From Flavobacteriaceae bacterium MAR_2009_75 (GTDB lineage Bacteria; Bacteroidota; Bacteroidia; Flavobacteriales; Flavobacteriaceae), in assembly GCA_002813285.1 (NCBI GenBank), contig PHTZ01000001.1, forward strand, positions 1,549,501 to 1,613,500: a stretch of 64,000 nucleotides of DNA. Direction: 5' to 3'. The position numbers and the translations under genes were made by a program. A model generated the notes under the pieces. The model did no database searches, was not told the DNA's origin, and saw only the letters and a list, made by a program, of their open reading frames with translations. Below are positions 37,251 through 47,400 of this stretch, piece after piece; position 1 is the first letter of the stretch, and every line of letters begins with the position of its first letter.

Positions 37251-38111
37251 TTAAGTATGCAATCTGATATAATCACTAGGTGACATACCTACAATAGTTT
37301 TAAATTGTCTATTAAAATTAGATATATTATTAAATCCTGATTCGTAACAAACGGAAGACACCGTATTTCTGTGTTCCATTAATAATTTACAGGCGTAACC
37401 CACACGAATTTCGTTTAGGTACCTCGTAAATGTTTTTCGGTGTACTCTTTTAAAGAAACGACTAAAAGCCGATGCATTCATATTTGCTACATCAGCTACA
37501 TCTTTCGAGTGAATAGGAGTATTGAAATGTTTAAAGATATAGGCATAAATTTTATCTAAATTTTCATTTTCCGATTTTCTAAAAGAATTCACAAAGCCCG
37601 AACTAGAAAGCGAGCGACACCTAGAATGTTTCGCCAACTTGCGAAGTATATATATAAATTTCATGGTTCTCTCGAAACCCTTTAGACTCAGCAAACCTTC
37701 TAACTCATCAATAATTATAGGTGGCAAGTCAATAAATTTCACCCCTTGTTGAGCGCGATCAATCAATCTTGATATCGCTTGCATTTCAGGAGCCTCTAAA
37801 AACCCCTCTCCCAAAAAATTTTGCTTAAAATGAACAGCAATAGCCTCTGCAACTAATTCAGACCCTTTTTCAAAATACCTATCATCATTCAACCACATGT
37901 GAGGTAGATTCTTACCAATGAGTACAACCTCACCTTCCTCGAACTTCTCTATGCTATCACCTATAAAACGTGTACCGCTACTTTTTCGAATAGCAACAAG
38001 TTCAAGTTCAGGATGATGGTGCCAAATTTTTAAAAAATTAGGAAAACGATTCATACTCACAGTAAATGAGCTATGTTTTGCACTCGCACGATCCAATAGA
38101 TGCAGCTTCAT
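37251..38111 (-). CDS. AraC-family transcriptional regulator, likely controller of the fucose locus
   Basis: A 286-residue protein. The N-terminal part is a cupin-like sensor domain (FLKIWHHHPELELVAIRKSSGTRFIGD); the C-terminal 90 residues carry two helix-turn-helix motifs of AraC type (SKDVADVANMNASAFSRFFKRVHRKTFTRYLN, then VCYESGFNNISNFNRQFK and GMSPSDY). It sits between the fucose operon (106 bp downstream) and the divergent SusC gene (283 bp), so it can reach both promoters. The inducer, perhaps L-fucose or a degradation product, is inference. Confidence 0.9.
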   Translation of the reverse strand: MKLHLLDRASAKHSSFTVSMNRFPNFLKIWHHHPELELVAIRKSSGTRFIGDSIEKFEEGEVVLIGKNLPHMWLNDDRYFEKGSELVAEAIAVHFKQNFLGEGFLEAPEMQAISRLIDRAQQGVKFIDLPPIIIDELEGLLSLKGFERTMKFIYILRKLAKHSRCRSLSSSGFVNSFRKSENENLDKIYAYIFKHFNTPIHSKDVADVANMNASAFSRFFKRVHRKTFTRYLNEIRVGYACKLLMEHRNTVSSVCYESGFNNISNFNRQFKTIVGMSPSDYIRLHT

Positions 38112-38300
38112 ATTAGCATTTTATAAACAAAGAATTAACACTTAGATATACAAAAATCTTAAAATTTCTTCAAATTACCCCAATTAAGCAAAATTAGTAT
38201 CACTAGTTGTATAATTTTTAGTAGAATTTAACACATGACATCTATATTTTTGGCACTTGGGTTTATCAAATTGTTAAATTATTTTATCAACTAATATCTG

Positions 38301-38314
38301 CGAAAACGTTTTCG
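38301..38314. promoter_or_regulatory. Perfect 14-bp palindrome CGAAAACGTTTTCG, LacI-type operator candidate
   Basis: The 14 bases equal their own reverse complement, with a central CG flanked by A4/T4 as in operators of LacI-family repressors. It is 81 bp upstream of the SusC start and on the promoter side of the 283-bp gap shared with the AraC gene. No LacI-family gene is in the window; the regulator would be encoded elsewhere. Confidence 0.6.
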
Positions 38315-38394
38315 TGCATACTTAAAATTAATTAGGCAAGATATTTCCCGCATCACAAACAACAGAATTAACCCTAACTAACACATCATCAATT

Positions 38395-41300
38395 ATGAAA
38401 AAACGCAAGAACTATGGGAATCCGCAACGGACCCTCCCAAAACTCTATTGCAGAACTGCATTTCTTGTGCTGTTTATGGTAATCATTCAAAATGGAGTTT
38501 TTGCATCTTACAGTGTGCTCGACCACACGAATTTTGACGAAATCCAACAATCAATTACGGGTACGGTTACCGATGAAAGTGGTGTTCCGCTTCCCGGTGC
38601 CACTGTACTTGAAGTAGGTACCAGCAATGGAGTTTCTACAGATTTCGATGGTAATTATTCCATAACCTTAACGGGAGATACACAACAACTAGAATTCTCC
38701 TATATCGGTTATGCTACAAAGACCGTATCAATAAACGGACAATCTGTAATTAACACCACATTGGCAGAAGATGCCAGTGAATTAGATGAAGTAGTAGTTA
38801 CTGCACTAGGTATTAAAAAAGATGCCAAGGCCTTAGGCTATTCGGTCGCCAGTGTCGATAGCGAGCGAATTTTAGCTAGTGGAACACCAGTCAATGCACT
38901 TCAGTCACTTTACGGAGCAGCATCAGGTGTAGCCATAGCTTCTACGGCAACTGGCCCTTCAGGCGGTATAAAAATCAATATTCGAAATGCCGTTGCATTC
39001 GATGAAAACTCAACTACTAGACCTTTGATGGTTGTTGATGGTATTCCGATTTACGATGAAAACTCCAATATTTCCGGCAATGCCAGAACAGGTAGAGATA
39101 ATGGTACGGGAATCAATGACATCAACCCTGACGATATCGAATCTTTTCAAATACTAAAAGGTGCTAAGGCATCAGTACTGTATGGTAGCGAAGGTGCCAA
39201 CGGTGTTTTATTGATTACTACCAAAAGTGGATCGAAGTCACGCGGATTAGGAATTTCAGCTTCATTGACAACCTCTGTTGAGAAAAGTGCTTTTACACCC
39301 GACCTACAAGACCAATATGGTACGGGTCGAAGCCCTAGTAATTCTGCCAATGATGCACAGGGCTATTATATCAACGAAGCCGGTGAAAGAGCACTTGATA
39401 TTGCCGGGCCCGCTTTCGGCCCTAAATATGACCCCAATGTCAATCTAAGATGGTGGGATGGTTCGACAAGACCGTGGCAGGCCACAAGAGAAGATGTGTA
39501 TGATCAATTGTTCAAGACAGGTTATCAGCGTACGGCCAATGTTGCCCTCAGTGCGGGTAGTGATAAAGGGTCTGTTCGATTCTCTTATACCAATCTTAAA
39601 TACAGCCCTATTATTCGCGGGTCTGAGTATGACAAAAATACATTTAGTTTTAATGCCTCTTATGACCTCAATGACAATATATCGGTAAAATATGTTGGCA
39701 ACTACTATATAACAGGAAGCTTGAACTCTTCGTATGCCGGATCATTTGATGCACAAGGTGCAGGTTCAGAACTTGGTGCCTATTCAAGTGATGTCGATGT
39801 GAACCTACTGCGAAATGTTTTGGTGACCGATAATGGGTATAACTACTTTCAAAATGAAGATAGAAGACAGAATTTTATTTCGAATGGCAGGTCGTCTATC
39901 GTTAGTACACTTTGGGATTGGACACAGAATGAAAGTATATTCGACCGTATTCACAACATTCAATCACTTACCCTTGATTTTACTCTGAACGATACTTTCA
40001 GTGCCTCGGTCTTAGGGGGAATAGATAATACTACCGAGCGTACCGTCTACAAAGGCAAATTACAAGACCCTTCTCTAATTGGCCCGAATAGTGGTTCGGT
40101 ATTTACAGATATCAACCGAATCATAAGAAAGAGCTACGGGCAGGCAACCTTAAACTTCGATACCGATGTCAACGATTTTGGAGTCTCAGGTTTTGTAGGA
40201 GGTGTGATTAGAAATAATTATTTAGAATCTAAAGGTGCAGAAAAAATTGGAGGTTTAGTAATTCCAAACTTCTTTTCTTTTTCTAACCTACCATCGGGCA
40301 TTCAACCACAATATTCTTTTGATAATGGTGAAGATGTGCTCTATAGCGTACTAGGTTCTTTACAAGTCGATTGGAAAGATCAGATATATGTCGAGGCACA
40401 GGCAAGACAAGATTGGTCTTCTATTCTGCCCCCCGGCAATAACAGCTATTTCTACCCAGGTGCCAGTGCTACATGGATTGCCTCAAATAGTATTAATTTT
40501 CCGGCCGCAGTGAAATTCTTAAAATTGCGTACATCATGGGCTGATGTAGGTCGCCCAGGTCCCCTCTACTTTAGTAATGTTAATCTCGATGTTTCACAAT
40601 CGGGTAATGGTTTTATTCTATCACCTCCAGGAGACCTACCTCCAATTGATGACAATTTTGTTCCAAATCTTAAACCGGAAAGAAAAAGGGAATACGAAGT
40701 TGGACTCGAAGGTTACTTCTTTGAAAATCAAAGGTTAGGCGTCGATTTTTCTGTATACCATGCAAATACTTACGATCAAATTATGAAGATTACCGCACCT
40801 CCAGGGCTTGGTGTTAACAATATTAGAATTAACGCAGGTGATGTTGCCAATACAGGATGGGAATTGGCATTGAAGACAAAGCCAGTTTTCGGAAACGATT
40901 TTCAATGGAATTTGGATATGACCTTCGCCGCCAGCAAGACCAAGGTAGAACGCTTAGATGATGAACTTACATCATTGTCATTATGGAGTACCAACGGTCT
41001 AAATGCAGTTGCTGAAGTGGGTGGCGAATATGGCCTAATAGTGCAGCAACAAGGTTTTCAGAACTATATCAATCCTTCAGACGATAACGACCCGAATAAT
41101 GGGCAACGTATCGTTGATGCGAACGGACAGCGTTATGCATATTCACGTCAAAGCAATAGAAAGGTCGGTAAATTGCTGCCAGATTTAACTGGCGGTGTTT
41201 TTAGTAGGTTTAACTACAAGAACCTAAGCTTGGTTGTAAACATGGATTATTCATTTGGGGCAACGGTGATCAACGAAGCCGAAACCTACATGATGGCTGC

Positions 41301-41790
41301 CGGGGTTCTTGACGAAACATTGACCTATAGAGATGCGGACAGCGGTGGTGTTGCCTATTATTTGAATAATGAAGGTGCTAAAATTGCCGGCGTAAACCCA
41401 GGAACGGAAGCCACCTACAATGACGGTGTGATTCTTGCTGGGGTAAATGCCGACGGAACTCCAAACACTCAAGTTTCTTCGGCCCAAGATTATTATTATT
41501 CATCTTACTTTTCAAACGGTTTTTTTCCTGAAGACAGACTATTTAAAAGCGATTATGTAGCCTTGAGAAACGTTTCGCTCGATTATAGAATTCCTGAATT
41601 TGGAAGAAAGATTGGGTTGAGCGATATCGTCATATCTCTTTTCGCCAACAATCTTGCGTATATTTATAAGGCTGCTCCCAACACAATTCCTGAATCATCG
41701 AATGGTACCGGATGGTCGAATGGTGCTGTGGGTACTACGGCATTACCAGCTCAACGTTCAATAGGATTATCGGTAAAAGCCAAAATCTAA
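38395..41790 (+). CDS. SusC/RagA-family TonB-dependent outer membrane transporter (PUL 2)
   Basis: A 1131-residue transporter. A rather long basic N-terminus precedes the signal sequence (TAFLVLFMVIIQNGVFA, to about residue 38). Then come the CarboxypepD_reg domain (ITGTVTDESGVPLPGATV), the SusC box ELDEVVVTALGIKKDAKALGY, the plug (INIRNAV; PLMVVDGIPI; KGAKASVLYGSEGANGVLLI) and the barrel. The ALGIKKDAKALGY form differs from the GYGTQKK form of PUL 1, so it is another SusC subgroup. Its SusD partner follows 18 bp later. Divergent from the AraC gene and facing the fucose operon, it is the likely importer for that locus. Confidence 0.95.
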   Translation: MKKRKNYGNPQRTLPKLYCRTAFLVLFMVIIQNGVFASYSVLDHTNFDEIQQSITGTVTDESGVPLPGATVLEVGTSNGVSTDFDGNYSITLTGDTQQLEFSYIGYATKTVSINGQSVINTTLAEDASELDEVVVTALGIKKDAKALGYSVASVDSERILASGTPVNALQSLYGAASGVAIASTATGPSGGIKINIRNAVAFDENSTTRPLMVVDGIPIYDENSNISGNARTGRDNGTGINDINPDDIESFQILKGAKASVLYGSEGANGVLLITTKSGSKSRGLGISASLTTSVEKSAFTPDLQDQYGTGRSPSNSANDAQGYYINEAGERALDIAGPAFGPKYDPNVNLRWWDGSTRPWQATREDVYDQLFKTGYQRTANVALSAGSDKGSVRFSYTNLKYSPIIRGSEYDKNTFSFNASYDLNDNISVKYVGNYYITGSLNSSYAGSFDAQGAGSELGAYSSDVDVNLLRNVLVTDNGYNYFQNEDRRQNFISNGRSSIVSTLWDWTQNESIFDRIHNIQSLTLDFTLNDTFSASVLGGIDNTTERTVYKGKLQDPSLIGPNSGSVFTDINRIIRKSYGQATLNFDTDVNDFGVSGFVGGVIRNNYLESKGAEKIGGLVIPNFFSFSNLPSGIQPQYSFDNGEDVLYSVLGSLQVDWKDQIYVEAQARQDWSSILPPGNNSYFYPGASATWIASNSINFPAAVKFLKLRTSWADVGRPGPLYFSNVNLDVSQSGNGFILSPPGDLPPIDDNFVPNLKPERKREYEVGLEGYFFENQRLGVDFSVYHANTYDQIMKITAPPGLGVNNIRINAGDVANTGWELALKTKPVFGNDFQWNLDMTFAASKTKVERLDDELTSLSLWSTNGLNAVAEVGGEYGLIVQQQGFQNYINPSDDNDPNNGQRIVDANGQRYAYSRQSNRKVGKLLPDLTGGVFSRFNYKNLSLVVNMDYSFGATVINEAETYMMAAGVLDETLTYRDADSGGVAYYLNNEGAKIAGVNPGTEATYNDGVILAGVNADGTPNTQVSSAQDYYYSSYFSNGFFPEDRLFKSDYVALRNVSLDYRIPEFGRKIGLSDIVISLFANNLAYIYKAAPNTIPESSNGTGWSNGAVGTTALPAQRSIGLSVKAKI

Positions 41791-41808
41791 CTTAAAAAAA
41801 ATTGCACA

Positions 41809-43806
41809 ATGAAAAATTCAATATTCGTATCGATTCTAGCAGTCTTCTTGTTGTTGGGTTCAACAGGATGTGAAGACAATCTGGAAGAACTGTATCAAGA
41901 TCCTGACGGCTTTTCAAAAGGTCAGGCAGATGAGGCCGGGGTTAGTATTATTGCCGGTTATTTCACTTCTCAATTAACAAGAGGTTTCTTGTTGCGTGGT
42001 GATTACGGCTCTCACTATCACCAATTAAGAAGTGGCTCAAGGGTAATGGGCTCAGGTGTACAACTTTATTATACCACGAATGCCCAGGGTGTGCCATATA
42101 CCCTGCAAAATGTAGAAAACGATTGGGGCTCCAATGGGTTCAACCAATCAGTATTCAACAGCTTGAACAGTGAATGGATCAAGCAGGTTCTATGGGGCCA
42201 AAAAGAGTTCAACAGAATACCTGAAGAAGACCGCACGAATTTAGATGTTCTTTTCATGAGGTTGCTTCATGTACTCAAGGCCTATGCCTATCAGCGCGGT
42301 ATTGACGGGTACGATGAGGTGCCCTATTTCGAAACTGGTTCTGCCGGTGCCCTTGATGGGGAAAAAGCCGAATATTTAGGCCAAGAAGAAATATACCCTA
42401 TAATTATAAAAGAGTTGGGTGAAATTGAATCTTATCTAGCCTCCGTTGAACTTGATGCCAGTGAGCAGGCCGTTTTCACTTCGCAAGATGTTATTTTTGA
42501 TGGTAACCTAATGCAGTGGCGCAAATACATCAATTCCCTTCGACTACGTTGGGCCATGACCGTGAGCGAAAGATTACCAGAACTTACTACTGCAACTATC
42601 GCCGAATTGAGTGGCAAACCTCGGTTCACTGAGTCAACGGATGTAGCCGGTCTAGCCGATATTGCAATTGTTGAACCCAACCGTTTGCAGGTTGAGTTAG
42701 GTATTACAAGATCATTTCGTGAGCGAGGTGATGAAAGCCGCGCACCAAAACGTTATTTGCAAGATGTAATGCACGTTGTACCAACAGAAAAGAGTGTGGT
42801 AATCAACGGTGAGACCTTATTTTATTTTGATGGTGACAATTCTGAAGAAGGGCTTGCGAACGGTACGGTCGATCCTCGTGTTGCCTATCTTTTCTCTAAA
42901 GATATACTGGGAAGATATATCGGTTCAGAAACTGGTTGGGACAATGGCACCGATCCTAACAGTTATTTGAACAAAACATTAAGGGCATATTATATCAACC
43001 ACCCCATAATGACCGACCTAAGCGTTACCGAAATTTCATTTGGTAGTGAAGATGGCGACGAGCAGAAGATAATTCTAAATGATGAAGCAGCGGCAGATTT
43101 ATCGGAACGTGAAGCTTTTTTATTGAATGCTTTTAGAGATTACCTAGGTAATTACAGAGATACCAACTATACCATCGGTACAGACGATAATTTAGTGGCG
43201 GAGTTCAATACGCGTCCTCAATATAATTTTGATTTGAGATACCCTACCCTACATGCCGTAGAAACTGAACTATCTTTAGCCGAAGCAGCAGTACGTGGTT
43301 TTGGAGGTACAGAAAGTGCACGTGTCCATTATGCCAATGCAATTGAACTGTCTTGTAATTACTGGTATCAAATAAATGCCGATAATCGATATTCTAAACA
43401 AACGACACCATCTTTTCCGAGTAATATGGATCAATCCCGTATTGAAAGAGATAGGCCGAGCATGCAATACAATGCCGCAGCCTACGCAGAGTTCGAAGCA
43501 CAACGTTTTGATGGGTTGACCGATCAAGAAAAAGTAAAGTCTATTTTCAATCAATTACAGTTGCACTATAACATGTTCAACTTTGAAACACCGTGGACGT
43601 CAGCTCGACGCTTGATTAAATACCTTGGTAACGACAACCCTGGTTCACCTTACGAAATTTTTCAATGGAAAGAGCGATTTCTATACAATCCCAGTATTCA
43701 AGCTACCGATCCTGAAGCATGGGCAAGAATCAGTCAGCACGATGACCCAGGAATACCCCTTTGGTTTACGGGAAGAGATACAAAGTGGAAAAACGTATTA
43801 GAATAA
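41809..43806 (+). CDS. SusD-like surface lipoprotein, large variant (PUL 2)
   Basis: A 665-residue lipoprotein (STGC, Cys21), longer than the usual 500-550 residues of SusD. The TPR helices are recognisable (VLFMRLLHVLKAYAYQRGIDGYDEVPYFE; LRLRWAMTVSERLPEL; LHAVETELSLAEAAVRGFGGTES) and match the SusD-like_2 type. It probably pairs with the preceding SusC. The extra length is spread over loop insertions, for example around residues 300-420. The end is 25 bp before a small lipoprotein gene. Confidence 0.88.
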   Translation: MKNSIFVSILAVFLLLGSTGCEDNLEELYQDPDGFSKGQADEAGVSIIAGYFTSQLTRGFLLRGDYGSHYHQLRSGSRVMGSGVQLYYTTNAQGVPYTLQNVENDWGSNGFNQSVFNSLNSEWIKQVLWGQKEFNRIPEEDRTNLDVLFMRLLHVLKAYAYQRGIDGYDEVPYFETGSAGALDGEKAEYLGQEEIYPIIIKELGEIESYLASVELDASEQAVFTSQDVIFDGNLMQWRKYINSLRLRWAMTVSERLPELTTATIAELSGKPRFTESTDVAGLADIAIVEPNRLQVELGITRSFRERGDESRAPKRYLQDVMHVVPTEKSVVINGETLFYFDGDNSEEGLANGTVDPRVAYLFSKDILGRYIGSETGWDNGTDPNSYLNKTLRAYYINHPIMTDLSVTEISFGSEDGDEQKIILNDEAAADLSEREAFLLNAFRDYLGNYRDTNYTIGTDDNLVAEFNTRPQYNFDLRYPTLHAVETELSLAEAAVRGFGGTESARVHYANAIELSCNYWYQINADNRYSKQTTPSFPSNMDQSRIERDRPSMQYNAAAYAEFEAQRFDGLTDQEKVKSIFNQLQLHYNMFNFETPWTSARRLIKYLGNDNPGSPYEIFQWKERFLYNPSIQATDPEAWARISQHDDPGIPLWFTGRDTKWKNVLE

Positions 43807-43831
43807 ACTATCAATCTTATAAAACTTAAAA

Positions 43832-44173
43832 ATGAAAAAGATAATATTTTTTATACTCACCTTGGTCATGAACGTTTCTTGTAGTAAAGACGACCAAGCA
43901 GCAATTACTGGAACGGCAAGTGCAGATGATGGCAAGGTGTTATCGGGCATAACTGTAAAATTATATACGGAAAGCACCGATTTGATTACGAATACCAGTA
44001 CAGATGCCCAAGGCAATTTTAACTTTGACGGCCTAGATGTTGGAAATTATTATATAGGAGCCACAACAGTAGTCAGAGATACTGTTTGGGATACTGGAAA
44101 CACCCCACAAATTGTATATGTCGGCGGTGAAATTCAGAAAGAAGTTTCCTTAACGCTGACCAAAAAGCAATAA
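43832..44173 (+). CDS. Small lipoprotein with CarboxypepD_reg/CnaB-like Ig-fold domain
   Basis: A 113-residue protein: signal and lipobox MNVSC (Cys17), then one beta-sandwich domain (ITGTASADDGKVLSGITVKLYT; TDAQGNFNFDGLDVGNYYIGA) that looks like the N-terminal domain of SusC proteins or SdrD_B/CnaB repeats. Only one domain fits the length. Placed behind SusC and SusD it could be a surface glycan-binding or scaffold protein; the function is unknown. Followed by two hairpins that could end the operon. Confidence 0.8.
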   Translation: MKKIIFFILTLVMNVSCSKDDQAAITGTASADDGKVLSGITVKLYTESTDLITNTSTDAQGNFNFDGLDVGNYYIGATTVVRDTVWDTGNTPQIVYVGGEIQKEVSLTLTKKQ

Positions 44174-44183
44174 CCACCAGACC

Positions 44184-44226
44184 AGAGCCAAGATTCACCA
44201 TTTAATCTAAATTCTTGGCTCTATTT
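44184..44226 (+). terminator. Hairpin with 10-bp perfect stem after the small lipoprotein gene
   Basis: AGAGCCAAGA (44184-44193) pairs with TCTTGGCTCT (44213-44222), with a 19-base loop, then ATTTTA. The U-tract is short, so termination may be weak or the structure may protect the 3' end of the SusC/SusD mRNA. Confidence 0.45.
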
Positions 44227-44334
44227 TACACTACCTGATGCTAATGATGTTACAGCTATTGGTAATTATTAAACCTTCATCAGTGTGGTAATCATTAAAA
44301 ATTGTTTATGTTAGTTTCATGATTAGTTGAGTTA

Positions 44335-44370
44335 AGAAAGGTCGGTCAAATTGATCGACCTTTCTATTTT
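44335..44370 (+). terminator. Strong hairpin (terminator or attenuator) 32 bp before the next gene
   Basis: AGAAAGGTCGGTC (from 44335) pairs with GATCGACCTTTCT (to 44365), with one G-T wobble, then TATTTT. Stem of at least 12 bp and a small loop. It ends just 32 bp before the ATG at 44403, leaving little room for a separate promoter. Confidence 0.6.
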
Positions 44371-44402
44371 AATTCATCACCAATTTTACTAAAGCCAAAG
44401 AC

Positions 44403-47400
44403 ATGTCATCTCTTCTCCCCACTCTTAAATTATCATTCGGTAATTTAATCATCAAAGCAACATTTTTATTATGCACTATTTTTCTTGCTGTTTCATGTCA
44501 ACCCCAACAGCAAGAAATTTTGGTTTTCAGCAAAACCGCTGGTTTTAGACATCAATCTATAGAGGCAGGTGTTTCTGCCCTAGAAAAATTAGGTGCAGAA
44601 AATGGATATAAAGTAACCTCTACGGAAAATGCCAACTACATTGTGGAAGATTCGCTTACGAACTATGCCACTGTTATTTTTCTAAATACCACAAGAGATA
44701 TACTGAACGATGTACAACAAGCCGATTTTGAAAGATACATTCAAGCAGGCGGAGGTTTTGTCGGTGTACACGCGGCAACCGATACTGAGTATGATTGGCC
44801 TTGGTACAATAAGTTAGTAGGGGCAATTTTTGACGGCCACCCCAAAATACAAGAAGCGAAACTTCAAGTAACCGATGGCCGCCACCCATCTACAAAAACA
44901 TTTACCGACTCTATCTGGAACAAAAGTGATGAGTGGTACAATTTCACTAAAATCAATCCTGATATAAATGTTGTTCTTAAAGTTGACGAAAATAGTTATG
45001 AAGGTGGCACCAATGGCGACAACCATCCTATTGCATGGTATCACGAATACGATGGTGGCCGTTCTTTTTATACCGAGTTGGGCCATACCGAAGAAACCTA
45101 TGAAAACCCTAAATTTTTAGCACATCTACTAGGCGGTATAGAATATACCATTGGTGATGGCCAAATTGATTATAAGAAAGCCAAAACGCAAAGAGTGCCG
45201 CCGGAAGACCGTTTTGCAAAAAAAGTATTGGATTTCAACCTAAACGAACCCATGGAACTTGATGAGCTACCTGGGGAAGGTATTCTGTTCGTTGAGCGAA
45301 GGGGTGCCGTTAAACTCTATGATTTCGAAGCGGAAAAAACGGAGACCCTTGCGCAACTAGACCTTTTTTATGGGAACGAAGATGGGCTTTTGGGCATTGC
45401 CGTCGACCCGAACTATGACAAGAACAATTGGATCTATCTTTTTTACACCGCACCCAGCGAGGTTTCTACACAACGAGTGGCCCGTTTTACATTGAGCAAC
45501 AAAGAGCTCAATTTAGATTCTGAAAAGATTTTATTAGAAATACCCACCAATCGCCAATGCTGCCACAGTGGCGGGGCCCTTGAATTCGGGCCAAACGGAA
45601 ATCTATTTATTACCGTTGGCGATAATACCAATCCATTTGAGTCCTCAGGGTTCGCACCAATCGATGAGCGTGAGGGCAGAACAAATTGGGATGCACAAAA
45701 GTCTGCTGCCAACACCAATGATCTTCGTGGAAAAATACTTCGTATAAAACCGGAAGATGATGGCACCTACTCCATTCCCGAGGGAAACCTTTTTCCCGAA
45801 GGCACAGAAAAGACCCGTCCAGAAATTTATGTGATGGGTAACCGAAATCCGTTTAGGCATTCTATAGATAGTAAAACCGGATATTTATATTGGGGAGATA
45901 TAGGCCCGGATGCCGGTAAAGCAGACCCCGATCGGGGGCCCAGCGGTATGGGTGAATACGACCAAGCACGAAAAGCAGGTTTTTGGGGTTGGCCTTACAC
46001 GAGAGGTTATAATGAACCCTATAACGATTATGATTTCACAACTAAAACTTCAGGTGACAAATTCGACCCGAATAATTTAATCAATGACTCACCGAATAAC
46101 ACGGGATTACAGAAGCTACCACCAGCGCAACCTTCGATGATTCCGATGCCGTATTACCGCTCAGAAGAATTTCCTTGGATGGGTGCCGGAGGCATCAACC
46201 CCATGGCCGGCCCGGTATATCACGCTTCCGACTATCCAAATGCTGAAAATGGGTTTCCCGAATATTTTGAAAACAAATTGTTTTTGTATGAATGGATGCG
46301 AGATTGGATTTACGTCGTCACTTTAGATGAGAACCAAGATTACGTGAAGGCAGATGCATTTATGCCAAATACCGAGTTTTCACACCCGATGGATATGATT
46401 TTCGGTTCTGATGGAAAGATGTACGTTTTAGAATACGGCCAAAAGTGGAACTCTCAAAATTTAGATGCGCGCCTAAGTAGTATTTCCTATTTACCCGGAA
46501 ATAGAAAACCGATTGCCAGACTAGCTAACGATAAAGCTGTCGGTGCCGCGCCACTTACGGTTCAATTTTCGGGAGAACGATCATTAGATCATGACAACGA
46601 TGATTTAACCTATGAATGGTATTTTGATAGTAACGAAGTTCAATCTGTCGAAATGAATCCTGAGTTTACCTTCGAAAAAGAAGGCATCTACAATGTAAGA
46701 ATGAATGTAACGGATAGTGAGGGCTATACCGCATCTGCTAACACCAAGATCATGGTCGGCAACGATCCGCCAGAGCTAAGCTTACAAATAGAAAACAATG
46801 ACTCTATTTATTGGGATGGAAAGAAAATAAATTATAAAATTTCAGTAAGCGACAAACAAGACGGTGCTACATTGGATAATTCAATAAGCGCTGCTGACGT
46901 AAAGGTAACTTTCGACTATATACCAGAAGGTAAAGATATAGTAAAGGCTACCATGGGGCATCAACGGAATATTGTACCTGAAGGCAAGAAAGCTATAGAT
47001 GGCACAGATTGTAAAGCTTGCCACGCCATAAACGAAAAAGTAAATGGCCCTAGCTATACCGAAATCGCCAAAAAATATGGCTCGGAAGATACTGGCTACT
47101 TGGTTTCTAAGATTATCAAGGGCGGTGGCGGTGTTTGGGGCGAAGGTGCAATGTCGGCACACCCACAACTTAGCGTAGAAGAAGTTACCCAAATGGTTGA
47201 TTATATTCTTTCGTTAAAACCATCTAAAGAGAAAGATCAGAACTATCTGCCGTTAGAAGGCACGCTCACCTTTGACAAGCACTTATCGGCTCAAAGCGAA
47301 GGCACTTATATTTTAATGGCTTCTTATCGAGATAGCGGTAACCCCCAGCAACCGGAGTCAGAATTGACGGCCAACGAACAATTTGTATTTAACAGTCAAA

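Noticed and set aside
38271-38300. TTG (38271) and TAATATCTG (38293) as a promoter for the second SusC gene
   Set aside because: Spacing is near 19 bp but the -7 part has several mismatches to TAnnTTTG; only the adjacent palindrome is listed.
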